NCBI GenBank assembly: GCA_002425765.1
Contig: DIMW01000015.1
Span: 62,001-126,000 of the forward strand
Origin: Spirochaetaceae bacterium UBA5556
GTDB lineage: Bacteria > Spirochaetota > Spirochaetia > Treponematales > Rectinemataceae
Length of the DNA: 64,000 nt
Reading direction: 5' to 3'
The first letter of the stretch is position 1. Every line of letters starts with the position of its first letter. A model generated the notes under the pieces. That model did not search any database. It was not told the origin of the DNA and saw nothing but the letters and a program-made list of their open reading frames with translations. Made by a program: the position numbers and the translations under genes. Positions 24,411-32,532 of this stretch are shown here, one piece after another.

Positions 24411-25670
24411 TTATTTTTTGGGCTTATACCATTTGTCGAGTCCGGCCTGCACGCGCTTCCCCGCTTCTTCGGGCGTCATCGTGCCGTTGATGACCGAGGC
24501 GCTCACTTCCCACAGTTCATTCTCGAGGTTGGGTGCTCCATATTGATCACCGCGCGAGAGTATCTGATATGAATTGCGGATCGTCGACTTGCATGTTGCC
24601 CTCCAGGAGAGGAATTCGTTCGCAAGCGGGTCTTTCAGGGTAATCTTGTGGTTCGACAGGGTAAAGAATCCAGGCAGTGCATTGGAGTAAAGGCCCGCGA
24701 ATTCGGCGGTTGTCATCCACTCGAGGAACTTCTTTGCCTCGTCCGGATATTTCGTTTTGGCGTTCATACCGAGCGCGATGTCGGTGTGGTCGCTGATATA
24801 GACCGTATCTCCCCTTTTCTCGACGGGGGGCTGGAAAATGCCGAGGTCGAACGCCGCATCTTTCTCAAAGAGAGAAATCTCCCATGAGCCGGTGGGATAG
24901 ATGGCGGCTTTCCCGAGCGTAAAGAGCTGCTGAGAGTCCGGATACTTGACCGACTGATAACCCTTGGGCATATATGGTGCCCACGTCGCAAGTTCTTTCC
25001 ATGTCCTGATATAAGGCGCATCAGTGTATTTTTGCGTACCCGCTATGAGCGCGAGACGGCCTTCCTCGCCCTTCCAGTTGTTTGGGCCGATATTCTGGAA
25101 TCCCATCGTGGCGGCTTCCCACATATCGGCTGTTCCCATCGCGAGAGGAATATAGCGGCCATCTTTTTTGATCGCCTCGAGAACCTGCATGAATTCCGCT
25201 TTAGTCTGAGGTACCTTGAGGTTCAATTTTTTGAAAATGTCTTTATTGTAGAAGAAACCGTGGATAACCGAGGCCATTGGGACCGCGAACACATGCTTGC
25301 CATCGTCGGTGATCCATGCGCTCTTGGCGACATTGGAGAAATTGTTCATGCCAGGCAAACTGGTCAAGTCTGCGAGGTAGCCTTTATTGAAAAGCGCCAG
25401 GGACGCATCGAACGGCCGCGCCGTGATGAGGTCGCCCGCCGTGCCTCCCTCGAGCTTTGAATTCAATACTCCATTGTATTCCGCCGGCGGAGTCGGCGCG
25501 AAAACCACATGGATATTCGGATTTTTCTTCTCGAAAGCCGGGATGATCTGATCCTGCCAAATCTGAATATCGTCATTGCGCCAGCTTTCGATGGTGAGCG
25601 TGACTTTCTGCTGCGCGAACGCAGAAAGGGCGATGAGCGCGATCATCGCTGCCAATAGACATCTCTTCAT
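24411..25670 (-). CDS. Extracellular sugar-binding protein of carbohydrate ABC transporter
   Basis: A family 1 solute-binding protein of 419 residues (MalE/UgpB type), periplasmic. The signal peptide MKRCLLAAMIALIALSAFAQ has no lipobox. The mature part begins with VTLTIESWRNDDIQIWQDQIIPAFEKK and contains VPMASVIHGFFYNKDIF and GKAAIYPTGSWEIS, conserved in this family. The gene has its own promoter and heads an operon with two permeases and two Gfo/Idh/MocA oxidoreductases. The neighbouring dehydrogenases suggest a sugar or cyclitol that is oxidised after import. Confidence 0.92.
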   Translation of the reverse strand: MKRCLLAAMIALIALSAFAQQKVTLTIESWRNDDIQIWQDQIIPAFEKKNPNIHVVFAPTPPAEYNGVLNSKLEGGTAGDLITARPFDASLALFNKGYLADLTSLPGMNNFSNVAKSAWITDDGKHVFAVPMASVIHGFFYNKDIFKKLNLKVPQTKAEFMQVLEAIKKDGRYIPLAMGTADMWEAATMGFQNIGPNNWKGEEGRLALIAGTQKYTDAPYIRTWKELATWAPYMPKGYQSVKYPDSQQLFTLGKAAIYPTGSWEISLFEKDAAFDLGIFQPPVEKRGDTVYISDHTDIALGMNAKTKYPDEAKKFLEWMTTAEFAGLYSNALPGFFTLSNHKITLKDPLANEFLSWRATCKSTIRNSYQILSRGDQYGAPNLENELWEVSASVINGTMTPEEAGKRVQAGLDKWYKPKK

Positions 25671-25718
25671 AGAAGCCTCCTGTTCCCGCTAGGGATTGTC
25701 TTTTTTATAACCTGTAAA

Positions 25719-25748
25719 AGTATAGGATGGGCACTGTGGAGCTGTCAA
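25719..25748 (-). promoter_or_regulatory. Promoter of the carbohydrate ABC/Gfo operon
   Basis: Minus strand TTGACA (25743-25748), 18-base spacer, TATACT (25719-25724), about 40 bases upstream of the start region of the binding-protein gene (ATG at 25670). Confidence 0.7.
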
Positions 25749-25811
25749 CGAAAAAAATCGGCAGCGCAAGGCTTGAGTTAATGTGCATACCCAATACTGT
25801 ATGGTATTATC

Positions 25812-25831
25812 GCGCATCATGCATGATGTGC
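25812..25831. promoter_or_regulatory. 20-base palindrome upstream of the carbohydrate operon promoter
   Basis: A near-perfect palindrome centred on CATCATGCATGATG (one G-T position in the outer arm), about 65 bases upstream of the -35 box. Its position fits an activator site or the 3' end of the HD-GYP transcript; there is no T run, so it does not look like a terminator. The regulator is unknown. Confidence 0.4.
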
Positions 25832-25881
25832 GGCATTGGTCTCGCATGACGGTCTTTCATCATCCTGTGTGGAGATGGCTT

Positions 25882-28146
25882 TCATTCCATATTCATCTCG
25901 ACAAAACGGAGCGCGAGTTCTGGGTCGAAATGTGTCCCCGCGCTGTCGCGAATGTATTCGAGCGCTTTTTCTTTAGTCCACGCCTTGCGGTATGGCCTGT
26001 CGCTCGTAAGCGCCTCGTATACATCGGTTATCGCGAAAATTCTTGCCGAGAGAGGGATCTTTTCACCTCTCAGACCGAAAGGATACCCTGTACCATCGTA
26101 TTTTTCATGATGGTATAAAGGAATATCAATGCACTCGTGAAGTGAAGGAATACGCGAGAGAATCGCCTTGGAAATAAGAGGGTGCTTTTGCATCTCGATT
26201 CGCTCTTCACGTGTCAAGGGGCCGGGTTTGTTCAGAATGGCATCGGAGATGCCAATTTTGCCGATATCGTGCAAGAGCGAGCCGATTCTGAGCTTCTTGA
26301 GCTCATTCTCATCCTGAATGAAGCGCGAGGCGAAGGAAACAAAAAGGGCCGTGACTCTGAGCGTGTGGCCTTCCGTCTCTTCATCGCGGAATTCGAGCGC
26401 GCTTGAAAGGCCCTCAATGATCGATTCATTGGCACGCTGCAAGTCTTGATATGCCCTGGCGAGCTCTTCGATAATGCTCTGCATTTGAAGCGCGATTCCA
26501 ATCTGATAGGCCGCTGCCTGACCAAACGCGAGCCAGGTTTCGTCCGGCTTAAAGGGAGCACGGAAGAATAGTTCGAGCACCGCCCTCACCTCATTCGCCA
26601 ATATCACGGGAATGCAATATTGAACCACGAATTTCTCGCGTTCGATGAGTTCACGGAATTCAGGGACATAGCCAGGATTTGTTGCAAGATCGTCGGCCGC
26701 GATGATACGCCTCTCTTCTGCCGCAAGCCCTACATTTTTCTGGCCAGGCTGAATTATGGCATCATAGACGAGATCAGAGAAAAATCCGTCATAATCTTTG
26801 CTGGTCAGCGTCCCATCGGTATTTTGGATATAGAGACATATACTATCCGCGCGCAGTATCTCCCGTATGATTTTTAATATTTTCAGGACGACTTCATTGA
26901 AATCTCTGCCCGAGCCAAAGTATTCCCTGAAAATATCGAGCAGTGAAAGCCGGTGGCTCCATTCCTTGGCCTTCTCTTGTGCAATAAATTTAGAGAGGGG
27001 CTGTTCTAATTTTTTCAATGCATCGTTTATCAAGATGTCCGTACCCTCAATCGGGGGATCATTCCAGTCTACAGCGCAGAGGGCCATGGACTTACCGTCG
27101 ACGAGGACAGGGTATTGTGTACCATGTCCGCCCTCTTGGGAGAGATAGTGCGCCATATCATCGCCAATCCAGCGGCGCATTTTCCCCGCTTGTTCGTCTA
27201 TCCGGATAAATCCTACATGCTGAGTTCCGAAGGCGTGCTTGATGTATGAAACCGATTCCTCGTATATGCGCGCCTCCGTCTGGCAGTTGGCCAATATCAG
27301 CGGCAGTTCCGCATCGATCTCAAGCTTTAACCGGTACTGTTTTACTGAGGTGATATCCTGCCGGATCAACAGATATTGTTGCACTACATTATTTGCATCG
27401 GATAGTTTGGCCATCTGTCGGAATTCATGGTAGCGCGAGCCATCCTTACGTGTCGCCGCCCCTTCTTCCTGATGAAGGTCTTTAAATTTCAACTCTTGAA
27501 AAACCCGCATGCAGTCTTTCTGGGAACTCTCCTCACAGAATTCCCAGAAATATCGTCCATTCAGCTCTTGTATGGTCCAGCCTGTCAGCGTTTCATAAGC
27601 CTGATTAACCCATTTGAAGGCTCCCTGTAAAGTGAGAATGGCTGTCGCGATCGGCGAGGATTCCAGAGCCTTATTCTGCAGTTCGATCTGGAGACGCTGC
27701 GACTCATCTGTCTTTCTGTGTTCAGCCCACTCGAGTGCCTTTGGAATGATATGAGAAAGGAGGTTTAGTTGGTCCTTGAGCACAAAGTCGTAAGCTCCCG
27801 CTTTTATCAGGGCGACGGCCGTGGGCTCTCCAATGGCACCCGATACGACAATAAATGGAACGATTTGCTTTATAGTATGCAGCGCTTCCAAAGCGGCAAA
27901 ACAATCATAGTCTGGGACGGCCCAGTCGGAGAGGATGACGTTATGCTGCTTCGAGCCAGCCTCGCTTTCAGCAAACTTCCGGAGCGCTTCAAGATATTCT
28001 TTGAGATTTCGTATGTGTGTATAGCGCACCGATTTGAATGCTTTTTTTAACTGATACACGATGAGCTCGGCATCGTCTCTGTTGTCTTCAATGATAAAAG
28101 CGTTAAGATCTGTATTCTCTGGCAATATAGTTGTCACTGAAGACAT
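25882..28146 (-). CDS. Receiver-PAS-GAF-HD-GYP protein, probable cyclic-di-GMP phosphodiesterase
   Basis: A 754-residue cytoplasmic signalling protein. Order of domains: receiver (about 14-135, phospho-acceptor D74 in VILSDWAVPDYD), PAS with PAC (about 150-265), a less clear middle region, GAF (about 405-555), and HD-GYP (about 575-745). The HD-GYP part has HTLRVTALFVSFASRF, LLHDIGKIGISDAILNKPG and HHEKYDGTGYPFGLRGEKIP, with all metal ligands apparently present, so cyclic-di-GMP hydrolysis is likely. The frame overlaps the preceding receiver gene by 44 bases. With the LytS-type kinase it forms a probable sensor-to-second-messenger relay. Confidence 0.88.
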   Translation of the reverse strand: MSSVTTILPENTDLNAFIIEDNRDDAELIVYQLKKAFKSVRYTHIRNLKEYLEALRKFAESEAGSKQHNVILSDWAVPDYDCFAALEALHTIKQIVPFIVVSGAIGEPTAVALIKAGAYDFVLKDQLNLLSHIIPKALEWAEHRKTDESQRLQIELQNKALESSPIATAILTLQGAFKWVNQAYETLTGWTIQELNGRYFWEFCEESSQKDCMRVFQELKFKDLHQEEGAATRKDGSRYHEFRQMAKLSDANNVVQQYLLIRQDITSVKQYRLKLEIDAELPLILANCQTEARIYEESVSYIKHAFGTQHVGFIRIDEQAGKMRRWIGDDMAHYLSQEGGHGTQYPVLVDGKSMALCAVDWNDPPIEGTDILINDALKKLEQPLSKFIAQEKAKEWSHRLSLLDIFREYFGSGRDFNEVVLKILKIIREILRADSICLYIQNTDGTLTSKDYDGFFSDLVYDAIIQPGQKNVGLAAEERRIIAADDLATNPGYVPEFRELIEREKFVVQYCIPVILANEVRAVLELFFRAPFKPDETWLAFGQAAAYQIGIALQMQSIIEELARAYQDLQRANESIIEGLSSALEFRDEETEGHTLRVTALFVSFASRFIQDENELKKLRIGSLLHDIGKIGISDAILNKPGPLTREERIEMQKHPLISKAILSRIPSLHECIDIPLYHHEKYDGTGYPFGLRGEKIPLSARIFAITDVYEALTSDRPYRKAWTKEKALEYIRDSAGTHFDPELALRFVEMNME

Positions 28147-28636
28147 CCTCGAAAAGGTTTTTTTTGGGCTGCAGGTTTGTTTCTAGCCAATAATGGCAGA
28201 CAAGATCGATTTCGCGAAGAAAAGTAGAAAAATCGACAGGCTTTCTAATAAAACTGTTCGCGCCGTTCTCATAGCTTTGAATCATATCTTCTTCTAAAAT
28301 CGAAGTGGTAAGCACAACAATAGGGACATAGCGCGTGGCGGGCGCCGCGCGAAGCTCTTTGAGCACCTCGAGGCCACTTTTCCCCGGAAGCTTGAGATCT
28401 AGTAGTATGAGAGTGGGGGGTATTGTCGCCATGGTGTGTGCGTTTGTATCGGCGCTTTCAGGCGCCGACAAGTTTCGGCCAAGGGCAAACTCGAGCGCCT
28501 CATCGGCGTTTCGCGCAATCCGGTAGGGAGTTTTGACGCCCCCTTGTCTGAGGGCAATCACGGCAAGTTCCGCGTCATCGGGATTGTCTTCAACGATGAG
28601 GATTGTCACATGGGGGGTATTCGGTTCCATATTCAC
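28103..28636 (-). CDS. Single-domain response regulator (Rcp1-like)
   Basis: A 177-residue stand-alone receiver with ILIVEDNPDDAELAVIAL near the N-terminus, phospho-acceptor D80 in LILLDLKLPGKSGLE, and Lys in FIRKPVDF. Between the first helix and D80 lies an insert of about 15 residues rich in Ser, Ala and Thr. There is no output domain, so it probably passes phosphate on or binds a partner. The ATG overlaps the kinase stop (ATGA), and the 3' end overlaps the HD-GYP gene by 44 bases; all three are probably one transcript. Confidence 0.88.
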   Translation of the reverse strand: MNMEPNTPHVTILIVEDNPDDAELAVIALRQGGVKTPYRIARNADEALEFALGRNLSAPESADTNAHTMATIPPTLILLDLKLPGKSGLEVLKELRAAPATRYVPIVVLTTSILEEDMIQSYENGANSFIRKPVDFSTFLREIDLVCHYWLETNLQPKKNLFEDVFSDNYIAREYRS

Positions 28637-30402
28637 TGTGCCTCGCCGAAATCAAAATACAAGGTTGTGCCTTTCCCCGGTGCCGACTCTACCGCTACCG
28701 AGCCTCCATGTCGCGTTGTCACGCGCTTAATAATCGAAAGCCCAATGCCCGTTCCCTCAAAGTCGGCCGTTTCATGAAAGCGCTGGAATGGCGCGAAAAG
28801 TCTGTCACCAGCCGCCACAACGTCGAACCCTGCGCCATTGTCCCGGATATAAAAGACTTTTTTCCCCTCGCGCAGCACCGAGCCAATTTCAATGCGCGCG
28901 ATGTCCTGTTTCCGTGTAAATTTTACGGCATTTGAGATAAGGTTGGCAAGAAGAATTCGCGCGAGGTCGGGGTCGGCGCATGTATGAAGATCTTGTTGTA
29001 CAGTGCAATCAAAATGCCGTTCTTTTTTGTCTTCTGTTTCTTCACTGAAGATTTCTTGCGCCATCAGACTCAAATCGATCGGCTGAGGAGTCATTGACCT
29101 CGTGCCTGCCCGCGAGAGCATCAGCATGTCACTGATGAGCTTTTGCATGCGCTTCGCGTTCGCTTGGATGCGATCGAGCAAGTGATTGATTTCTTCGGTG
29201 TGATTTTGAGTAGGTCCCTGCTGATGAAGGGTATCCGATGATCCTTTGCGCAGCATGTCTCCAAGGATTGTCGAAAAGCCCGTAATGGCGCGGAGGGGGG
29301 CACGAAGGTCGTGCGAGACGGAATATACAAAAGATTCGTATTCTCTGTTGAGTTCCGTCAAGCGCTGGGTTTTGGCCTCGAGTTCTTCTGTTCGTCTTTT
29401 CACTTGTTGTTCGAGCGTTTCAGTGAGTTCTTTCAATTCCTGCTCTGCGCGCACTCTCTGAGAGATGTCGTGAACGATGGAGAAGAGCAATTCTTCCCCA
29501 TGAATATTGATCGGACCGGTGTATACTTCGACGTCGATGGGATCGCCATGCGCGCGGCGATGCTTAAAGTAAAATACATCCTTGTTGCCAGTGCGAGCGA
29601 GGACTATTGTAGCCTCGGTCTCTTTTGGCTCAAGGGTATTGATATCCTGAACGCGCATCGTGGTAAGCGTAGCGCGATCCCAACCATAGAATGCCTCGGC
29701 GGCGGGATTCGCGTCGAGGATGCGGCCGGTGAGGGGGGCGATAATAAACATCACCGTATGCCGATTTTGAAAAAGACTGCGATAGCGGGCCTCCGATTCA
29801 GCGAGGTCTTTACCCGCTCGCGCGAGCCGCTCGTTGTCCAGGAATAAGAGGCAGATAAGGGAAAAAACGATAGGGAAAATGACAAGGTACGGGAACAGCA
29901 TGAGGGGAATAACCGTATGCCATTTCCCGTCTGGCAGAAAAAATTGAGAAAGGATGACGCACAGGTGGATAAGAAAGCCCAAGAACCATGTCCCAATTAT
30001 TGTGGAAAATTTATGCTTTTCGGCAAAAGATTGATAGCGCGGCCGGAGCCGCGCTGCAATGGTGGACAGGACCATGGCAGATATAATTGATAATGATCCG
30101 GGGATTACGCCAGCACCCCCACGACTAATACGAAAGGCAAGAGCGAGGGTTGCCGCGATTGTCCCTGTCAAAGGGCCGCCGAAAAATCCGGCGATGCCGA
30201 TCACTATACTGCGTGCGTCATAAAAAATCCCCTTTTCGACTTGAAAGGGCGTAAGCATCGCAAGAATTGCGGTCGCTCCTAGAAAAACGCCGTTTATTAT
30301 CGAAATTGTCCGGGGTTTCCCTTTGAATGATCTTGAGACAAAATGATAGAGCACATAGATGGAGATGAGGATAGTCACGTTTTGGAAAAGCGTCGTCACC
30401 AA
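28633..30402 (-). CDS. Sensor histidine kinase with LytS-type membrane domain and PAS
   Basis: A 589-residue inner-membrane kinase. The first 200 residues form a 5TMR-LYT-type sensor (INGVFLGATAILAMLTPFQV, IVIGIAGFFGGPLTGTIAA, GAGVIPGSLSIISAM) with one further C-terminal helix pair. A PAS domain (about 215-330) and a coiled coil lead to the dimerisation/phosphoacceptor helix SVSHDLRAPLRA (H364) and a HATPase domain with LISNAVKF, IRDNGAGFDVV and GTGIGLSIIKRV. It is a bacteriophytochrome-like HisKA type rather than a LytS HisK_5 type, so the membrane domain has been recombined with a different kinase core. The ligand is unknown. Confidence 0.88.
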   Translation of the reverse strand: MVTTLFQNVTILISIYVLYHFVSRSFKGKPRTISIINGVFLGATAILAMLTPFQVEKGIFYDARSIVIGIAGFFGGPLTGTIAATLALAFRISRGGAGVIPGSLSIISAMVLSTIAARLRPRYQSFAEKHKFSTIIGTWFLGFLIHLCVILSQFFLPDGKWHTVIPLMLFPYLVIFPIVFSLICLLFLDNERLARAGKDLAESEARYRSLFQNRHTVMFIIAPLTGRILDANPAAEAFYGWDRATLTTMRVQDINTLEPKETEATIVLARTGNKDVFYFKHRRAHGDPIDVEVYTGPINIHGEELLFSIVHDISQRVRAEQELKELTETLEQQVKRRTEELEAKTQRLTELNREYESFVYSVSHDLRAPLRAITGFSTILGDMLRKGSSDTLHQQGPTQNHTEEINHLLDRIQANAKRMQKLISDMLMLSRAGTRSMTPQPIDLSLMAQEIFSEETEDKKERHFDCTVQQDLHTCADPDLARILLANLISNAVKFTRKQDIARIEIGSVLREGKKVFYIRDNGAGFDVVAAGDRLFAPFQRFHETADFEGTGIGLSIIKRVTTRHGGSVAVESAPGKGTTLYFDFGEAQ

Positions 30403-30420
30403 GGCTTTGCCTTCGCAGAT

Positions 30421-30449
30421 ATTATATTCTATATTATAGAATAAGTTAA
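30421..30449 (-). promoter_or_regulatory. Promoter of the kinase/receiver/HD-GYP operon with internal palindrome
   Basis: Minus strand TTAACT (30444-30449), 17-base spacer, TATAAT (30421-30426). A perfect 17-base palindrome, ATTCTATA-T-TATAGAAT (30426-30442), fills the spacer exactly, which is where a repressor or a MerR-like spacer-bending regulator would bind. Confidence 0.5.
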
Positions 30450-30475
30450 TAGAAAATTCAAAAGAGATAAAAATT

Positions 30476-31258
30476 TTATCGCGATGCGAGCCATGTCTGA
30501 GAAGAGAACTTTTCCTTACCCAGTTGCCCGGCTAACTGAAGTTCGGATTCGGTTGGCCCAGAGTTTACGAAAACAAGATGGAGCGCTTTGGCGAAGCCCT
30601 CCCTCAGGGATTGTATTGTGGTTGCGTAGAGAATTTCAAAACTCATGGGTGCTGATTGGGGAAGGCACTGTTTGACGCTCGTCACGCGCGACTTGATATC
30701 CTCAATGAGCCTCCCTTTGGCCTTTTCCTGTGACACCCTGAGAACGGTGAACATTTGATCCACATCGACATCGAGGATAACGGTACCGTGCTGGAGAATA
30801 CAACCCAGCTTTCTGGTCTGGGCGTTGCCGGAAATCTTTTTCCCGCCGGCAACGATATCATTTATGGGCGCGAATTCGGCGTGGATGTCCATGGCCGCGA
30901 GCCCCTCGATGATCCCGCCCAGCAACAGGCGGTAGGAGTCGAGAATGTTCGCGCGGGCGAGGGGATGGCCGAGCGGCAAGACTATGCTGTATGTGACTTC
31001 ATGGTGATGAAATACGGCTCCGCCGCCGGTGATTCTCCGTACGACGTCGATGCCGGCCGCCTTGCACGCCGCGGTGTCGACCTCTTCGTGCAGGCCCTGA
31101 AAATATCCGATGGAGACGGCGGGAGGGGCCCAGCCGTAGAAACGGAGGGTCGGCAGGCTCCTGCCCTCCGCGACTGAGCGCAGGAGCGCCTCATCGAGGC
31201 CCATATTGAAGGCCGCCCGGTGAAAACCGGTTTCGAGCACCCTGAATTCATATGCCAT
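30476..31258 (-). CDS. lplA: Lipoate-protein ligase, catalytic subunit (LplA N-domain type)
   Basis: Attaches lipoate (via lipoyl-AMP) to E2 or GcvH proteins. It is 260 residues long and consists of the catalytic BPL/LplA fold only: MAYEFRVLETGFHRAAFNMGLDEALL, LPTLRFYGWAPPAVSIGYFQ, the lipoate loop RRITGGGAVFHHHEVTYS and the catalytic-Lys segment GGKKISGNAQTRKLGCILQHG. The accessory C-terminal domain of long LplA is missing, but a separate gene immediately upstream supplies it. The start at 31258 has AAAGGA about 8 bases before it; the longer in-frame extension overlaps that gene completely and is rejected. Gene order lipA, lplB, lplA. Confidence 0.88.
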   Translation of the reverse strand: MAYEFRVLETGFHRAAFNMGLDEALLRSVAEGRSLPTLRFYGWAPPAVSIGYFQGLHEEVDTAACKAAGIDVVRRITGGGAVFHHHEVTYSIVLPLGHPLARANILDSYRLLLGGIIEGLAAMDIHAEFAPINDIVAGGKKISGNAQTRKLGCILQHGTVILDVDVDQMFTVLRVSQEKAKGRLIEDIKSRVTSVKQCLPQSAPMSFEILYATTIQSLREGFAKALHLVFVNSGPTESELQLAGQLGKEKFSSQTWLASR

Positions 31259-31544
31259 TGTGCAATTCCTTTTGAATGATTTCGTCCAGAGCAGTTCCCG
31301 TAATTCCTGCGCATTCCAGGCCTTTTTGCCAGATAAGCTCGTCGAACCTTTTCCCAAGCGCCTCAAGTGGGATTCCCACGAGTTCGCGCTCAAGCGCATC
31401 AAACGCTTCTTCGGGGACCGCAAAAAAGTCACCACGAATCGAAAGGGAGCGTATGCGCGAAGATGGCGAAGGAGGTGGTTCAATATCGATCGTCATACGC
31501 AGCAATTTGCAGCCTTCGGGTTTGCCGATCAGTTCAAGTTTCAT
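31248..31544 (-). CDS. lplB: Lipoate-protein ligase accessory subunit (LplB / LplA C-domain type)
   Basis: A 98-residue protein resembling the C-terminal domain of lipoate-protein ligases: MKLELIGKPEGCKLLRMTID then IRSLSIRGDFFAVPEE (the GDFF motif) and LERELVGIPLEAL. In archaea with a split ligase (for example Thermoplasma) this subunit is required for lipoate adenylation by LplA. The ATG overlaps the lipA stop (ATGA) and its end overlaps the lplA start by 11 bases, so the three genes are tightly coupled. The family assignment is from motif pattern only but fits length and context well. Confidence 0.78.
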   Translation of the reverse strand: MKLELIGKPEGCKLLRMTIDIEPPPSPSSRIRSLSIRGDFFAVPEEAFDALERELVGIPLEALGKRFDELIWQKGLECAGITGTALDEIIQKELHNGI

Positions 31545-32416
31545 ACGCCTGCGTCCTCCAGGGAGACACCCCACGCTTCGCGGGCATGGAAACTTGTGCG
31601 CGCGAAGGGAGCGGAGACCACGGAAGTGAAGCCGAAGGCCTTCGCTTTTCGGGCATAGTCGGCGAACTGAGTTGGCGTGATGTACTCCACCACGGGGATT
31701 TCTTGCGGGGTCGGCCGAAGATACTGCCCCATCACGATGATGGAGACGCCCGCGGCTCGAAGTTCCGCCAGCGCCTGCATCACTTCCTCTTCGGTTTCGC
31801 CAAGACCAAGGAGGAGGCTCGATTTTGTGGGAGTACCGCCTGTGCGCGCTTCACGGAGAGTTTGGAGGCTCTTATCGAAAGAGGCGCGGTGATCCCGCAC
31901 AGGCTGAAGGCGGCGCACGGTCTCTACATTGTGTGCGAGCATATCGGGCTTTGCGGCGAGGACCTGTGCAAGCTCTGCCCCCGTATAGTCGGGGATTAAA
32001 ACTTCGATCTTTGTTTCGGGGCTCGATTCTCGAATGGCGCCTATGCAGGCGGCGAAATGGCCTGCGCCGCGATCCGGCAGGTCGTCCCTGTCGACAGAGG
32101 TAATAACGGTGTACTTGAGGCTCAGGGATTTGACCGCTTCGGCAAGGCGTCGGGGTTCTTCCGGATCAAGAGGGCCGCCTCGCCTGGCGGTCTTTACCGC
32201 ACAGAAACGGCATCCGCGAGTACAGACCTCCCCCATGATCATGAATGTAGCCGTGCCGGAGCCCCAGCATTCGCCTTTATTCGGGCACCGGGCTTCATCG
32301 CAGACTGTGTGCAGACCATGTGAGGCGAGCACCTCTTCGACATGGCGCCATTCATTTCCATGGGGGAGTTGGACCTTGAGCCAGGCAGGTTTGGGCTTGG
32401 ATTGTATACTCTGCAT
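31541..32416 (-). CDS. lipA: Lipoyl synthase
   Basis: A radical SAM enzyme of 291 residues that inserts two sulfurs into octanoyl groups on lipoyl domains. It carries both clusters: the auxiliary cluster ligands CDEARCPNKGEC (CX4CX5C) near residue 40, the radical SAM CTRGCRFC (CX3CX2C), and the C-terminal auxiliary-cluster serine in FARTSFHA. The start at 32416 is supported by homology (MQSIQSKPKPAWLKVQLP). A -10 box lies only 6 bases upstream, suggesting a leaderless message. It heads the lipA-lplB-lplA cluster, which covers both de novo synthesis and scavenging; LipB is absent here. Confidence 0.93.
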   Translation of the reverse strand: MQSIQSKPKPAWLKVQLPHGNEWRHVEEVLASHGLHTVCDEARCPNKGECWGSGTATFMIMGEVCTRGCRFCAVKTARRGGPLDPEEPRRLAEAVKSLSLKYTVITSVDRDDLPDRGAGHFAACIGAIRESSPETKIEVLIPDYTGAELAQVLAAKPDMLAHNVETVRRLQPVRDHRASFDKSLQTLREARTGGTPTKSSLLLGLGETEEEVMQALAELRAAGVSIIVMGQYLRPTPQEIPVVEYITPTQFADYARKAKAFGFTSVVSAPFARTSFHAREAWGVSLEDAGV

Positions 32417-32422
32417 GAGAAA

Positions 32423-32451
32423 AGTATAGACGAATTTGAAAGAAATGTCAT
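32423..32451 (-). promoter_or_regulatory. Promoter of lipA, apparently giving a leaderless mRNA
   Basis: Minus strand ATGACA (32446-32451), 17-base spacer, TATACT (32423-32428). The predicted transcription start falls at or within a base or two of the lipA ATG at 32416, and no ribosome-binding site is visible. Confidence 0.5.
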
Positions 32452-32464
32452 GCATGCGGGGAAA

Positions 32465-32493
32465 TTGACAGAGCGTCGAGCGAATCTTAGACT
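32465..32493 (+). promoter_or_regulatory. Promoter of mtnA
   Basis: Plus strand TTGACA (32465-32470), 17-base spacer, TAGACT (32488-32493), about 33 bases before the mtnA ATG. It is back to back with the lipA promoter. Confidence 0.65.
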
Positions 32494-32532
32494 TTTGCCT
32501 ATTCCAACTCTTGAAGCAAAAGGAATCATTGT

